DNA of 64,000 bases from Suilimivivens sp963618065 (GTDB lineage Bacteria; Bacillota; Clostridia; Lachnospirales; Lachnospiraceae). The notes under the pieces are model-generated. The model saw nothing but the letters and a program-made list of their open reading frames with translations. It was not told where the DNA came from and made no database searches. The stretch is from the NCBI GenBank assembly GCA_963618065.1, contig CAVERH010000007.1, forward strand, positions 18,272 to 82,271, read 5' to 3'. Both the position numbers and the translations under genes were made by a program. Positions 43,375 to 52,576 of this stretch are shown here, in pieces (within the stretch, counting starts at the first letter, position 1; every line of letters begins with the position of its first letter).

Positions 43375-44556
43375 TTAGTCCATCTTAACAATGGTAGAAC
43401 ATCCCATACCACCGCCGATGCAAAGAGTTGCAAGACCGGTCTTGGCACCCTTAGCCTGCATCTCATGAAGCAGTGTAACAAGGATACGGCATCCGGAAGC
43501 TCCAACCGGATGTCCAAGAGCGATTGCACCACCGTTCGGGTTCAGCTGCTTGTCCACATCGATTCCAAGATCCTTACCTACTGCAACGGACTGTGCTGCG
43601 AATGCTTCGTTTGCTTCGATGATATCGAAGTCTTCAATCTTCATACCGGTCTTAGCCATTACCTTCTTAGTAGAAGCAACAGGTCCGATACCCATAACCT
43701 CAGGTCTTACACCTGCAAGTGCGCCGGCTACGAAAGTAGCCATCGGCTTAACACCAAGTTCTTTTGCCTTTTCTTCGCTCATAACAACAACTGCTGCTGC
43801 ACCGTCGTTGATACCGGAAGCATTACCGGCGGTAACGAATCCGTCCGGATTAATGGTACGAAGCTTTGCAAGACCTTCGATGGTAGATCCGTGACGAGGT
43901 CCTTCATCTACCTTGAACTCGATAACTTCTTTTTTCTTCTTAACCATTACAGGTACAATTTCCTTTTCGAAAGCACCGTTCTTCTGTGCTTCTTCTGCCT
44001 TTAACTGGCTCTTTAATGCGAACTCATCCAGCTCTTCTCTGGTAAGTCCCCATTCTCTACAGATGTTGTCTGCAGTTGTAATCATATGGTAATCATTGAA
44101 TGCATCCCAAAGAGCATCCTTAATCATGCAGTCAACCAATGTACCGTTGTTCATTCTATATCCGTAACGAGCCTGAGGAACTGCGTAAGGAGCCATGGAC
44201 ATGTTTTCCATACCACCTGCAACTACAACATCTGCATCTCCTGCCATGATCATCTGTGCTGCCTGATTCACACAGTTCAGACCTGAACCACATACAACGT
44301 TCATGGTGACTGCTGGAACTTCGATCGGAAGTCCGGCCTTAATGGATGCCTGACGTGCTACGTTCTGACCAAGACCAGCCTGGATAACACAGCCCATATA
44401 AACCTGATCTACAGCTTCAGGTGCCACACCTGCTCTGTTTAATGCTTCCTTAATAACAATTGCTCCTAATTCTGCTGCCGGTGTTGTGCTTAAAGAACCA
44501 CCCATGGTTCCGATTGCGGTACGGCATGCACTGGCGATAACTACTTTCTTTGCCAT
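43375..44556 (-). CDS. thl: Acetyl-CoA acetyltransferase (thiolase)
   Basis: Condenses two acetyl-CoA to acetoacetyl-CoA, the entry step to butyrate. The nucleophilic Cys lies in NVVCGSGLNCVNQA; GHPVGASG carries the catalytic His and CIGGGMGCS the second Cys. Length 393 is standard. It is the first gene of the butyryl-CoA operon, with a GGAGG site and a consensus promoter about 90 bp upstream. A relic of a second thiolase lies before gatC. Confidence 0.97.
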   Translation of the reverse strand: MAKKVVIASACRTAIGTMGGSLSTTPAAELGAIVIKEALNRAGVAPEAVDQVYMGCVIQAGLGQNVARQASIKAGLPIEVPAVTMNVVCGSGLNCVNQAAQMIMAGDADVVVAGGMENMSMAPYAVPQARYGYRMNNGTLVDCMIKDALWDAFNDYHMITTADNICREWGLTREELDEFALKSQLKAEEAQKNGAFEKEIVPVMVKKKKEVIEFKVDEGPRHGSTIEGLAKLRTINPDGFVTAGNASGINDGAAAVVVMSEEKAKELGVKPMATFVAGALAGVRPEVMGIGPVASTKKVMAKTGMKIEDFDIIEANEAFAAQSVAVGKDLGIDVDKQLNPNGGAIALGHPVGASGCRILVTLLHEMQAKGAKTGLATLCIGGGMGCSTIVKMD

Positions 44557-44640
44557 TTTTCATTCCTCCGATATTCGTTGTTTTCTTTTAGTTTACGGTT
44601 TAAAAATGATTGTTAAATTTTTATCATTTCCAACGCCATT

Positions 44641-44669
44641 ATTATATCATAGGGCATTTGTTTTTGCAA
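44641..44669 (-). promoter_or_regulatory. Promoter of the butyryl-CoA operon, inside the 3' end of the fucosidase gene
   Basis: On the minus strand TTGCAA (44664-44669), a 17-bp spacer and a perfect TATAAT (44641-44646). The -35 box lies within the last codons of the fucosidase gene, the -10 just after its stop. Confidence 0.7.
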
Positions 44670-45969
44670 TGGATTTCATGGTAATTTCCAGCACCGTATC
44701 AACCTCATCAGGAAGATACGGTGAATCACTGACCTCTACAAATGCCACATCCGGATAATTATTCACCATCCAGTTGTCCTGCAGCTTCCGCTCACTTCCA
44801 TCAGAAAGCAGCCGGATTGCCTGAACCTTCTCCGGTTCGATTCCGTACAAAGGGACGCTGCCGATGGCATTCTCCATAATATGATAATAAAACCGATTCT
44901 CCTTTCTGGTAATCCGTCCGTTTTCGGGCTTCGGAAGACCACTTTCCCCACAGCCGTAAACGGAGGCGGAATTCTTTTTCATCCACTTACCGATTCTTTC
45001 AAGAATCTGAAGGGATTCCTCCGGAATATTCCCCCGTGCGTCCGGCCCCACGTTCAAAAGCATGTTACCACCCTTGCTGACACATTCTACCAGCTTGCGG
45101 ATCAGCATATCGGCCGGTTTAAAGTTCCGATCCTTCGAACAGTAACCCCAGTGATCGTTCATCGTAATGCAGGATTCCCATACCAGAGGTCTTCCCTGTT
45201 CATCCCTTAATCCATTCGGTGGAATGATCTGTTCGGGGCTTACGAAATCCCCGCTATAGTCACTGGGCTCGCCGGTTGCCAGAGAACCGAAGCCTTCCCC
45301 GCTCGCCTCAAGGCGGTTATCAATGATCACATCCGGCTGATACGTCCGGATCATCTTCACCAGTTCTGCCGCATGCCACTTTTCTCCGGTCATATCTCCA
45401 TAGGAAAAGTCAAACCACATCACATCCAGCTTCCCATATTCCGTACAAAGCTCCTTTACCTGTCCATGCAGATAAGTAAGATACCGTTCAAAGTCTCTTC
45501 CCTCATTTGTTTCCGTTTCACAGTTACGCATCGGATGATGCCAGTCTCCATAGTGCGGATAGTCGGGATGATGCCAGTCCAGCAGAGAATAATAGAGTCC
45601 TACCTTCAGTCCCTCTGCCCGGAATGCGTCCAGGTATTCCCGTACCAGATCCCGTCCGGCTTTGGTATTCGTTGACTTAAAATCGGTCAGCTTACTGTCA
45701 AACAGACAGAAGCCGTCATGGTGCTTTGCGGTCAGCACCGCATATTTCATTCCCGCTTCCTTCGCAGCCTTCGCCCATTTGACAGGATCATAATCGATCG
45801 GATTAAATTCTTCAAAAAACGGCAGATAGTCTTCCTCCGGCATCTCTTCGGTACTCCGTACCCATTCGCCTCTTGCCGGAATGGCATACAGTCCCCAGTG
45901 GATAAACATACCGAAGCGGTCATGCTGATACCATTCCACTCTCTTTTCATAAGTTTTTCTGTCAAACAT
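44647..45969 (-). CDS. Alpha-L-fucosidase, glycoside hydrolase family 29
   Basis: Retaining fucosidase of 440 residues. The N-terminal motif WYQHDRFGMFIHWGLYAIPARGEW, YAVLTAKHHDGFCLFDS, and the nucleophile Asp in LDVMWFDFSYGD are characteristic. There is no signal peptide, so it acts on fucosylated oligosaccharides inside the cell. It stands alone, without transporter or fucose genes beside it. Its end overlaps the promoter of the butyryl-CoA operon on the same strand, so read-through between them is possible. Confidence 0.93.
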   Translation of the reverse strand: MFDRKTYEKRVEWYQHDRFGMFIHWGLYAIPARGEWVRSTEEMPEEDYLPFFEEFNPIDYDPVKWAKAAKEAGMKYAVLTAKHHDGFCLFDSKLTDFKSTNTKAGRDLVREYLDAFRAEGLKVGLYYSLLDWHHPDYPHYGDWHHPMRNCETETNEGRDFERYLTYLHGQVKELCTEYGKLDVMWFDFSYGDMTGEKWHAAELVKMIRTYQPDVIIDNRLEASGEGFGSLATGEPSDYSGDFVSPEQIIPPNGLRDEQGRPLVWESCITMNDHWGYCSKDRNFKPADMLIRKLVECVSKGGNMLLNVGPDARGNIPEESLQILERIGKWMKKNSASVYGCGESGLPKPENGRITRKENRFYYHIMENAIGSVPLYGIEPEKVQAIRLLSDGSERKLQDNWMVNNYPDVAFVEVSDSPYLPDEVDTVLEITMKSIAKTNAL

Positions 45970-46104
45970 AAGTGTTCTCCTTCGTAAGTTCTGAATAATC
46001 TCAGTGTATCATAAAACCTCCCATGCCGCTATCAGAAAATCCCCTGTATTTTTTTCCACCGAAACTCATATACTTCTGTAACATCACTCGGAACTGTTCT
46101 GCTT

Positions 46105-47217
46105 ATGTATCGTAAACCCTGTTCCCTTTACTGGAAATTATTATTTCTTGCCCTGTGCAGTACCGCACTCATCTTAAGTGTCCACGAAATCCTTTCCCGC
46201 TCTGACAGATCCACGGATCCCTATAGCGGCGATTCTGCCATTGAGGTAGCCGCCGGAGCCAATGGCAATTATATCAAATGGGTGGATTTCACGGTAAGCT
46301 ATGATGCGCTCTGCACCGCTTATGAGCTGGATGTAGAAAGCCGGGAAAGCGAGCATCCCTTAAGCTGGATCGAACTGCTCGCCTATACGGCCGCTAAGAC
46401 GGGCGGCAGATTTGATAAGAAAAGTCTCTCCATTTTAAATAAACTGGGAAAAGAATTATCCGATGGTTCTGTGACTTTGGAAGAGCTCACCCGAGAAATG
46501 GACTATTATGATTACTACCTGGAAGCCTACGAAGCCGTGCTTGGCGGCATGGTCGGTGAATACGAAATAGAGACAGAAGCCAAAGACGGCACACGAAGCT
46601 TCGAAGCACGCTATGGCCTAAAAGCCTTTTCCCCGATTGCACGGGGTTTTGACTACAGCGATTACGATGACTTCGGTTCTTCCCGGAGCTACGGCTACAA
46701 GCGACCTCACTTAGGACACGACATGATGGGCCAGATTGGTACACCCATCATCGCCGTGGAGTCCGGTTACGTGGAAGCCCTTGGCTGGAATCAGTACGGC
46801 GGCTGGCGCATCGGAATCCGCAGCTTTGATAAAAAGCGTTACTACTACTATGCACACCTTCGCCAGAACTTCCCGTATGCACTGGACTTAAAGGAAGGAA
46901 GCGTGGTAACCGCCGGTGACGTCATCGGTTACATGGGGCATACCGGCTACAGCACCAGGGAAAATGTGAACAATATTGAGACGGTTCATCTGCATTTTGG
47001 CCTGCAGCTCATTTTTGATGAATCACAGAAGGAAGGTAACAACGAGATCTGGATTGACTGCTATGACCTTACCCGGTTTTTATACAAAAACAGATCCCTC
47101 ACGGAAAAGAACTCGAAAACTAAGGAATGGTTCCGTACCTTTCACATGAAGGATCCTTCGGTAACTTCTTATCTGCAATTACATCCGGAGGCTCCGATCT
47201 TAAACAGGGAAGCCTAA
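46105..47217 (+). CDS. M23-family metallopeptidase (LytM-like), membrane anchored
   Basis: A 370-residue protein with an N-terminal signal anchor (LLFLALCSTALILSV). The C-terminal LytM zinc site is complete: GHDMMG (H, D) and ETVHLHFGLQL (HxH), plus YYYAHLR. Such enzymes cut peptidoglycan cross-links, or act as inactive partners when residues are missing; here none is missing. The middle region (about 60-165) is unrecognised. It converges with, and overlaps by 4 bp, the 3' end of the next gene. The ribosome site is weak. Confidence 0.88.
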   Translation: MYRKPCSLYWKLLFLALCSTALILSVHEILSRSDRSTDPYSGDSAIEVAAGANGNYIKWVDFTVSYDALCTAYELDVESRESEHPLSWIELLAYTAAKTGGRFDKKSLSILNKLGKELSDGSVTLEELTREMDYYDYYLEAYEAVLGGMVGEYEIETEAKDGTRSFEARYGLKAFSPIARGFDYSDYDDFGSSRSYGYKRPHLGHDMMGQIGTPIIAVESGYVEALGWNQYGGWRIGIRSFDKKRYYYYAHLRQNFPYALDLKEGSVVTAGDVIGYMGHTGYSTRENVNNIETVHLHFGLQLIFDESQKEGNNEIWIDCYDLTRFLYKNRSLTEKNSKTKEWFRTFHMKDPSVTSYLQLHPEAPILNREA

Positions 47218-49034
47218 GGAAGTTCTTCTGCCGTATAAAGTTCTTCTGCCGTATAAAGTTCTTCTGCCGTATAAAGCGTTCCTTCCATATAAAGATGGGA
47301 CGCATGGGCTTCCTCCATCAGCCGGAGAAGCTCTTCACGGCTTACATCTGCAAGCTCCACATTCGCATACATCACAGACACCGGTGCTGCTTCAAAGTTC
47401 AGGTAAGTATTCCGCACCCAGCTCACATCGGAGCTGTCACGCACATACAGCACCCGGTCAATCTCCGAATCCGTTCCTGCGCCTACCTTTTCCGCAAATT
47501 CATATGCGGCATCGTCCAGAATTTCTTCGCGCTTTATAAGCTCCTCCTGTACCCCGGTCCGGTATCCCCAGATCGCACGGTACGCACTTGCATAATCGGA
47601 TGACAACAGTACCACCAGTGCACACAGGTAAAAGCCGCGGTTGTCCGTAAAGCCCTGCATGACAAAATAAGCAAGCAGATACAGCCCTCCGATCGTAAAC
47701 GGCGCTCCATACCGCGAAATGGAGCTTACCATGCCATACGGCTCCAGATATTGCGTTTCGACGGCAAAAACGGTCAGGTGACTGATCAGTACCAACGTAT
47801 AAAATAAAATCGCAGTCACCGCCGTATAAATCAGCAAAAACCATCCCATTTTCCGTTCCAGCTTCTTACGCACAATCAGCAGAATATAAACTGCCAGTAA
47901 AAATAACACCAATACAAGCGGGCTGAAATCAAACAGCCATGTCGAACTCCGGTGCAACGGCCATTTCACGAACGCTTCGCCAAAGGCCTGAAGCATCTGT
48001 TCCTTGACCTCCGGGATATTCATTCCTCCGGTTGCCATTTGTACGGCTGCTCCGGTGAGCTTTGCCACCCGGCGGTGCAGATAACAGAACGCAAACCATC
48101 CTCCACCGCTTAAGAGAGGCAGAACCATTACTGAGAGCGTTCCCCGTACAGCAGTTCTTTTCTGCCACAAACCTTCTCCCCTTTTCCGGTTTAAAATCTG
48201 AACCCCGATGGAAAACAGCACGGCAAATGCATACCATACAAAGCCGGTATTTTTACAAAGCACAAGTACCATCAGATACAACGCCTGCCGTCCATAATAA
48301 AGCCACGGTGAACATTCTTTCCTGTCAATGACTGCCACCAGAAATGCGCCGTACACCACCGCCATGGAAAAATCCGCACAGCTTCCATCGCACCAGAATA
48401 CCTCGGTCATCGTCGGAAAAATCCAGAGCAGCATCGCTCCCAGCGTCATACTAATCGGCGTTTTCTTCCGGACGTAATGTAACAACGGAAGCAGGAAGGA
48501 CAGGTTAAATACATAATATCCTGCAAATAAAAGTCCCTCCCGGAACTGTCCCGGTGAGAAATGCAGAAACCACCACTTCATCATCTGGGTACCCGGTGGA
48601 TAATCCCCAAACTCCGGCGCCGCATTGGCGTATTTGTCCGCAAAGCCGTTCCGGTAAAAAATCGACTTCGCATCGGTTGCCCAGAAGTTATAGTCATCCC
48701 ACCAGCTTACGACCTTACCGGATACTCCGGCCGCCACTACAACCAACAGAATAAGCCCTGCTATAGCCGACGGATCCTTCAGAATTTCAATACATCGACT
48801 CAACAGCTCCTTCCGCTGTTCTCCTTTTCTCGTGAAGAAATAAAAAACGATCCCGGCAAGCAGAAGCGGTGCGATTCCATCCATCCAGGCTAAGTGCCTG
48901 CTGAAACTGAGCACATACAATAAAAGTACCAGACTGCTTATCCCGACCGGCAGCATTTCCACAAAGCTCTTGCGGAATACACAGGTCAGTGCCAATATGA
49001 AAATAAATAACGTTATAATATGAATGACAAACAT
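47214..49034 (-). CDS. Multi-pass membrane protein, probable GT-C-type glycosyltransferase
   Basis: About 600 residues with a dozen hydrophobic segments. The first large outer loop has WWDDYNFWATDAKS with acidic residues and, further on, YPPGTQ; both features are common in GT-C transferases that use lipid-linked sugars. The C-terminal soluble part ends in a triple LYTAEE repeat coded by three exact 18-bp units. The start is set at 49034 because the upstream GTG at 49070 lies inside a terminator hairpin. Specific function unknown; a cell-surface glycosylation role is inferred. Confidence 0.65.
   Translation of the reverse strand: MFVIHIITLFIFILALTCVFRKSFVEMLPVGISSLVLLLYVLSFSRHLAWMDGIAPLLLAGIVFYFFTRKGEQRKELLSRCIEILKDPSAIAGLILLVVVAAGVSGKVVSWWDDYNFWATDAKSIFYRNGFADKYANAAPEFGDYPPGTQMMKWWFLHFSPGQFREGLLFAGYYVFNLSFLLPLLHYVRKKTPISMTLGAMLLWIFPTMTEVFWCDGSCADFSMAVVYGAFLVAVIDRKECSPWLYYGRQALYLMVLVLCKNTGFVWYAFAVLFSIGVQILNRKRGEGLWQKRTAVRGTLSVMVLPLLSGGGWFAFCYLHRRVAKLTGAAVQMATGGMNIPEVKEQMLQAFGEAFVKWPLHRSSTWLFDFSPLVLVLFLLAVYILLIVRKKLERKMGWFLLIYTAVTAILFYTLVLISHLTVFAVETQYLEPYGMVSSISRYGAPFTIGGLYLLAYFVMQGFTDNRGFYLCALVVLLSSDYASAYRAIWGYRTGVQEELIKREEILDDAAYEFAEKVGAGTDSEIDRVLYVRDSSDVSWVRNTYLNFEAAPVSVMYANVELADVSREELLRLMEEAHASHLYMEGTLYTAEELYTAEELYTAEELP
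47222..47275. repeat. Three perfect 18-bp tandem repeats at the C-terminus of the membrane protein gene
   Basis: GTTCTTCTGCCGTATAAA occurs three times end to end (47222, 47240, 47258). It encodes LYTAEE repeats on the minus strand, and changes in copy number would keep the frame. Confidence 0.9.
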
Positions 49035-49048
49035 AGACTCAGTATAAC

Positions 49049-49080
49049 AAAAAGATGTGTGGAGTGCCACACATCTTTTT
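49049..49080. terminator. Bidirectional terminator downstream of hpf
   Basis: A perfect 14-bp stem (AAAAAGATGTGTGG / CCACACATCTTTTT) with a four-base loop and T-runs on both strands. It lies between hpf and the membrane protein gene. Confidence 0.85.
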
Positions 49081-49159
49081 GCTTTTATCTTCGCTTTTCG
49101 CTTCGTAACCGTTTCATGCCTTCACGGTTATGATACATCATTCCTTTACAATTAACTCT

Positions 49160-49687
49160 TTACAGTTCGGGTTCAATCAGACCGTAAGTATTGCCTTTTC
49201 TCTTGTAAACCACATTCACCTGATCGGTTTCTGCATTGCAGAATACGAAAAAGCTATGACCTAACAGTTCCATCTGGATGCAGGCATCCTCCGGATACAT
49301 CGGCTTAATATCAAACTTCTTGGAACGGATGATCTTAATCTCTTCTTCATCCTCGAATTCCTTCTCAATGAATTCCTTCTTGAAAACACTGGCTGCCTGC
49401 TTTTGATCTGCTAATTTATTTTTATATTTCTTTAACTGTCTTTCAATGATTTCTTCTACCAGATCGATGGAAACATACATATCGTTGCTTACCTGCTCCG
49501 AACGGATGATACTGCCCTTTACCGGTATGGTAACTTCTATCTTCTGTCTGTCCTTCTCAACACTTAAGGTTACATGAACTTCTGTATCCGGATTAAAATA
49601 CTTTCCAAGCTTACCGATCTTATCCTCGACTGCCGCCTTTAACCCCGGTGTAACCTCGATGTTTTTGCCAATAATTATAAATTTCAT
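49160..49687 (-). CDS. hpf: Ribosome hibernation promoting factor, long form
   Basis: Binds 30S subunits and dimerises 70S ribosomes in stationary phase. The N-terminal HPF domain (MKFIIIGKNIEVTPGLKAAVEDKIGKLGKYF) is followed by the long-form C-terminal dimerisation domain (LLGHSFFVFCNAETDQVNVVYKRKGNTYGLIEP). At about 176 residues it is the long form typical of Firmicutes. The start at 49687 has an AAAGGGTG site; GTG and ATG codons just upstream are alternatives. Confidence 0.95.
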   Translation of the reverse strand: MKFIIIGKNIEVTPGLKAAVEDKIGKLGKYFNPDTEVHVTLSVEKDRQKIEVTIPVKGSIIRSEQVSNDMYVSIDLVEEIIERQLKKYKNKLADQKQAASVFKKEFIEKEFEDEEEIKIIRSKKFDIKPMYPEDACIQMELLGHSFFVFCNAETDQVNVVYKRKGNTYGLIEPEL

Positions 49688-50143
49688 ACTCATCACCCTT
49701 TCATAACCTGTCCGACAGGATTATTGTATAAACATTATAACACACTTACTTTCATTTTTGCAACAATTCAATTCTATTGTTTTCTGATTCGAAGAGTTTT
49801 CGGACAATTCTTTTTTCCGAATTGGGATTTTTTTTGCTGCATTTTCCCTTCCTGTTGTCGTATTTCACAAAACACCCGTTCCCGTTCTCCCTGATTTTCC
49901 CGCAGTGCGTTCGTTTTTTCGTTGGTGGATATCGTGGATAACTTCGTGTATAAATCAGTTCTTGGCTGTTTTATGGGATTATTCCTGTGGATAAAATCTT
50001 TTTTCATAAATGGAAAAACATTTTTCCTCAAAAACGGCTCCATTTTCTTTTAGTCAACATGTACAAGCACTTATTTGTCAATGGTAAAAAACGGCAAAAA
50101 AGAATTCAGACTTTTCTACTAAGAAGCGTGAAAAAAGCAAGCT
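49688..50143. other. Gene-free region between the NlpC/P60 gene and hpf, with DnaA-box-like sites
   Basis: AT-rich leader upstream of hpf. It holds a perfect DnaA box TGTGGATAA (49986-49994), a one-mismatch copy CGTGGATAA (49933-49941) and a weaker CGTGTATAA (49945-49953), all in one orientation within 62 bp. An 89-residue open frame (49774-50043, minus) has no ribosome site or recognisable content and is probably not a gene. Confidence 0.4.
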
Positions 50144-50180
50144 AAAAAAAAGCCTGTCTGAAGTTTCCTTCAAACAGGCT
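50144..50180 (-). terminator. Terminator after the NlpC/P60 hydrolase gene
   Basis: A 13-bp stem with one mismatch (50151-50163 with 50168-50180), a four-base loop and seven or more Ts on the minus strand. Confidence 0.8.
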
Positions 50181-50234
50181 GTAATTCATCTTATGATTTA
50201 AAATCCAGATAACTATTCAGATAATGATTCGGAA

Positions 50235-51488
50235 TCAGAAAATCCGGCGGATACCAAGCGGCGTACGATAATTTACATCGGAAATCTTAATACCGGTCTT
50301 GGCAGTGGATGCATGGACAATCTGTCCGTTACCAATGTAGATTGCCACATGTCCGGAGTAACAGATGATGTCACCCGGCTGTGCATTGGCAAGTCCGTCT
50401 ACGGCGGTTCCCACACTTCGGTCACCAGATGAAGAATGTGGCAGGCTTACACCAAAGTTCGCATATACACTCATAACGAATCCGGAGCAGTCCGCACCAT
50501 TCGTCAGACTCGTTCCACCGTATACATACGGGTTGCCGACGAACTGGCAGGCATAGCTTGCAACCGACTGTCCAAGCTCACTTCCTCCTGTTGCATAAAC
50601 AACCGTGGATTCACTTGTCGTAGAGGAGCTTGCACTCTGTGTTGCCTTGCGGTTCTTCTCTTCTGCCTTCCGTGCAGCCTCTAAAGCGGCCTTACGTTCT
50701 GCTTCTTCCTTGGCAAGACGGGCTTCCTCTTCTTCCTTGGATTCGGCTTTTACAAATTCGGTAGATAAGGTAACATAGTCAAGAGATACATAGCCATCAC
50801 CTTCCTCGATGTTTACCTTAACCCAGTTGTCTAACTCTTCCGTAACAAGGAGCTGATCCTGAATCGGGACAAGACCAAGTACGGTCGCATCTAATGAAGG
50901 CTCTTCCCGAACCTTCAGGGTAGTTGTCGTAACGGTTGCAATCCGGTTGCCTACTTCTTTTGCAAGGGCAACGGCGTCGTCACCGGTGACACAATATTCT
51001 GCTTTGACATATCCGGTTACGGAACCGGAGGTAATCTTATACCAGCCGTTGTCTTCTTCAATAAATTCACCAACGGACTTATCATAAAGCTTGCCGAGAA
51101 TCTCTCCATCTTCACTCGGAATGCTCCGCACATTCACGTAGTCATTCACCTGTGCGATCACGAGAGACTTAAAGCCCTCTTCTTCTTTCTTATTTGCAAT
51201 TTCCCGTTCCTTTTCATTAACGGTCTTCGTTGTGGTTGCTTCTGCGGTTTCCTTCACTTCCTTACGGGAGGTCTTGGGAATGTTGTTGTTGCTGACGGTA
51301 CTGTCCTTCTCGTCCTGTATATTCTTAACGCTCGTTCCTTCGGATGCCAGATAAAAATCCACTCCGGCAGAAGGAAGTCCGGTAGATTCTTTTGCCTGTG
51401 TATCTATCGTCATGCCATTTAACAGAAGCATGGATGCAAAGCCAAATGCCATAAAACGTACCGGCATTTTTCTCTTTCTCTGTTGCAT
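50235..51488 (-). CDS. Secreted NlpC/P60 peptidoglycan hydrolase with two SH3 domains
   Basis: A signal peptide is followed by a Thr/Lys/Glu-rich linker, two bacterial SH3 domains (VNVRSIPSEDGEILGKL and LKVREEPSLDATVLGLV), an Ala/Glu-rich helical linker and a C-terminal NlpC/P60 domain. The catalytic Cys is in GADCSGFVMSVYANFG and the His in YSGHVAIYIGNG. It cuts cell-wall stem peptides. The start at 51488 has a GGAGGAT site. It is transcribed alone and ends at a strong terminator. Confidence 0.93.
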   Translation of the reverse strand: MQQRKRKMPVRFMAFGFASMLLLNGMTIDTQAKESTGLPSAGVDFYLASEGTSVKNIQDEKDSTVSNNNIPKTSRKEVKETAEATTTKTVNEKEREIANKKEEEGFKSLVIAQVNDYVNVRSIPSEDGEILGKLYDKSVGEFIEEDNGWYKITSGSVTGYVKAEYCVTGDDAVALAKEVGNRIATVTTTTLKVREEPSLDATVLGLVPIQDQLLVTEELDNWVKVNIEEGDGYVSLDYVTLSTEFVKAESKEEEEARLAKEEAERKAALEAARKAEEKNRKATQSASSSTTSESTVVYATGGSELGQSVASYACQFVGNPYVYGGTSLTNGADCSGFVMSVYANFGVSLPHSSSGDRSVGTAVDGLANAQPGDIICYSGHVAIYIGNGQIVHASTAKTGIKISDVNYRTPLGIRRIF

Positions 51489-51605
51489 GATATCCTCCAT
51501 AAATATTCATAAACCCTGTTATAATTGTTACAAAATTATTACGTTCGTTAACAAATATAACACTTTTCCTCCTGCATGTCAAATGCTGGTAAAATGTTCC
51601 AGCAC

Positions 51606-52517
51606 TTACTTCTGATTGAGGCAGGCTTCCACGGAGGTAATTGCGTTGGCTCCATCGGCAACGGCGGTCACAATCTGGCGGAGCTTTTTCGTACGGATAT
51701 CACCTGCGGCAAAGATTCCCGGCTTCTTCGTCACGCCGTCTTCCCCTGCAATAAGATATCCCTTTTCATCACAGACATCCATTCCAAGCAGTAGCTGGCT
51801 CACCGGCACAATGCCAACGGCAATAAATACGCCGTCCACCGGGAGAGCCTGTGTTTCTTCCGTTTTCACATTTTTTAACGCAAGTGCTTCCACCTGGTCC
51901 TCTCCCCTGATTTCCGTTGCAACCGTATCCCACAGAATTTCCACATTGGGAAGTGCCCGCAATGCTTCCTGCAAGGACTTTGCGGCACGAAGCTCGTCTC
52001 TTCTGTGGATCAGATAGACCTTTGCACAGTTTCTTGCAAGAAAAATGGCATCCTCGACTGCCACATCACCGCCGCCGACAACAGCCACCGTGCGGTTTCT
52101 GAAAAAGGCTCCGTCACAGGTTGCGCAATAGGATACCCCCATTCCGGCAAGCTCCTCTTCGCCCGGAATGTTCAGCTTCGCATGCTCTGCACCCATTGCT
52201 GCCACAACTGTTTTCGTTTTGAGTTCCCCCTTGGAGGTGGTGACAAGATACCCGTCTCCGCTTTCTTCCACACGGAGCACCTCTGCTTCCTGAAATTCAC
52301 AGGAAAGTCCGTCCGCATGCTCCCGGAAGCGCATTCCCAGATCAAAGCCGTTGATCCCCGGAAAGCCCGGATAATTGTCCACCTCATAGGTTGTTAAGAC
52401 CTGTCCGCCGCTCATGGCACTCTGTTCTACCGTAATGGCTCTAAGGCCTGCTCTTTTTGCATAAATCGAAGCAGAGAGTCCCGCAGGACCGGCTCCGATG
52501 ATTACTACATCATACAT
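51606..52517 (-). CDS. trxB: Thioredoxin reductase
   Basis: FAD/NADPH enzyme of 303 residues. The FAD site is VVIIGAGPAGLSASIYAKRAG, the redox-active cysteines are in SYCATCDGAFF, the NADPH site is VVGGGDVAVEDA, and the C-terminal FAD motif is GIFAAGDIRTKKLRQIVTAVADGA. No thioredoxin gene is beside it. It follows the SDR gene across a gap that holds the 44-bp palindromic repeat. Confidence 0.94.
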   Translation of the reverse strand: MYDVVIIGAGPAGLSASIYAKRAGLRAITVEQSAMSGGQVLTTYEVDNYPGFPGINGFDLGMRFREHADGLSCEFQEAEVLRVEESGDGYLVTTSKGELKTKTVVAAMGAEHAKLNIPGEEELAGMGVSYCATCDGAFFRNRTVAVVGGGDVAVEDAIFLARNCAKVYLIHRRDELRAAKSLQEALRALPNVEILWDTVATEIRGEDQVEALALKNVKTEETQALPVDGVFIAVGIVPVSQLLLGMDVCDEKGYLIAGEDGVTKKPGIFAAGDIRTKKLRQIVTAVADGANAITSVEACLNQK

Positions 52518-52532
52518 GTTTTCCCTTCCTTA

Positions 52533-52576
52533 CTCAAAAATGATCCACTGGATCATTTTCTCATATGCATGGCAAC
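52533..52576 (-). repeat. 44-bp 3'-end palindromic repeat, copy 2
   Basis: The reverse complement matches 19270-19313 at 40 of 44 positions. It begins at the stop codon of the SDR gene and holds the hairpin AAAATGATCC/GGATCATTTT followed by Ts, ahead of trxB. Confidence 0.65.

Noticed and set aside
49035..49070. GTG start for the GT-C-like membrane protein at 49070
   Set aside because: The codon lies inside a perfect terminator hairpin; the ATG at 49034 starts cleanly with the first membrane segment.
49774..50043. 89-codon frame upstream of hpf
   Set aside because: No ribosome site, low-complexity basic composition and no known domain; the region looks like a leader.
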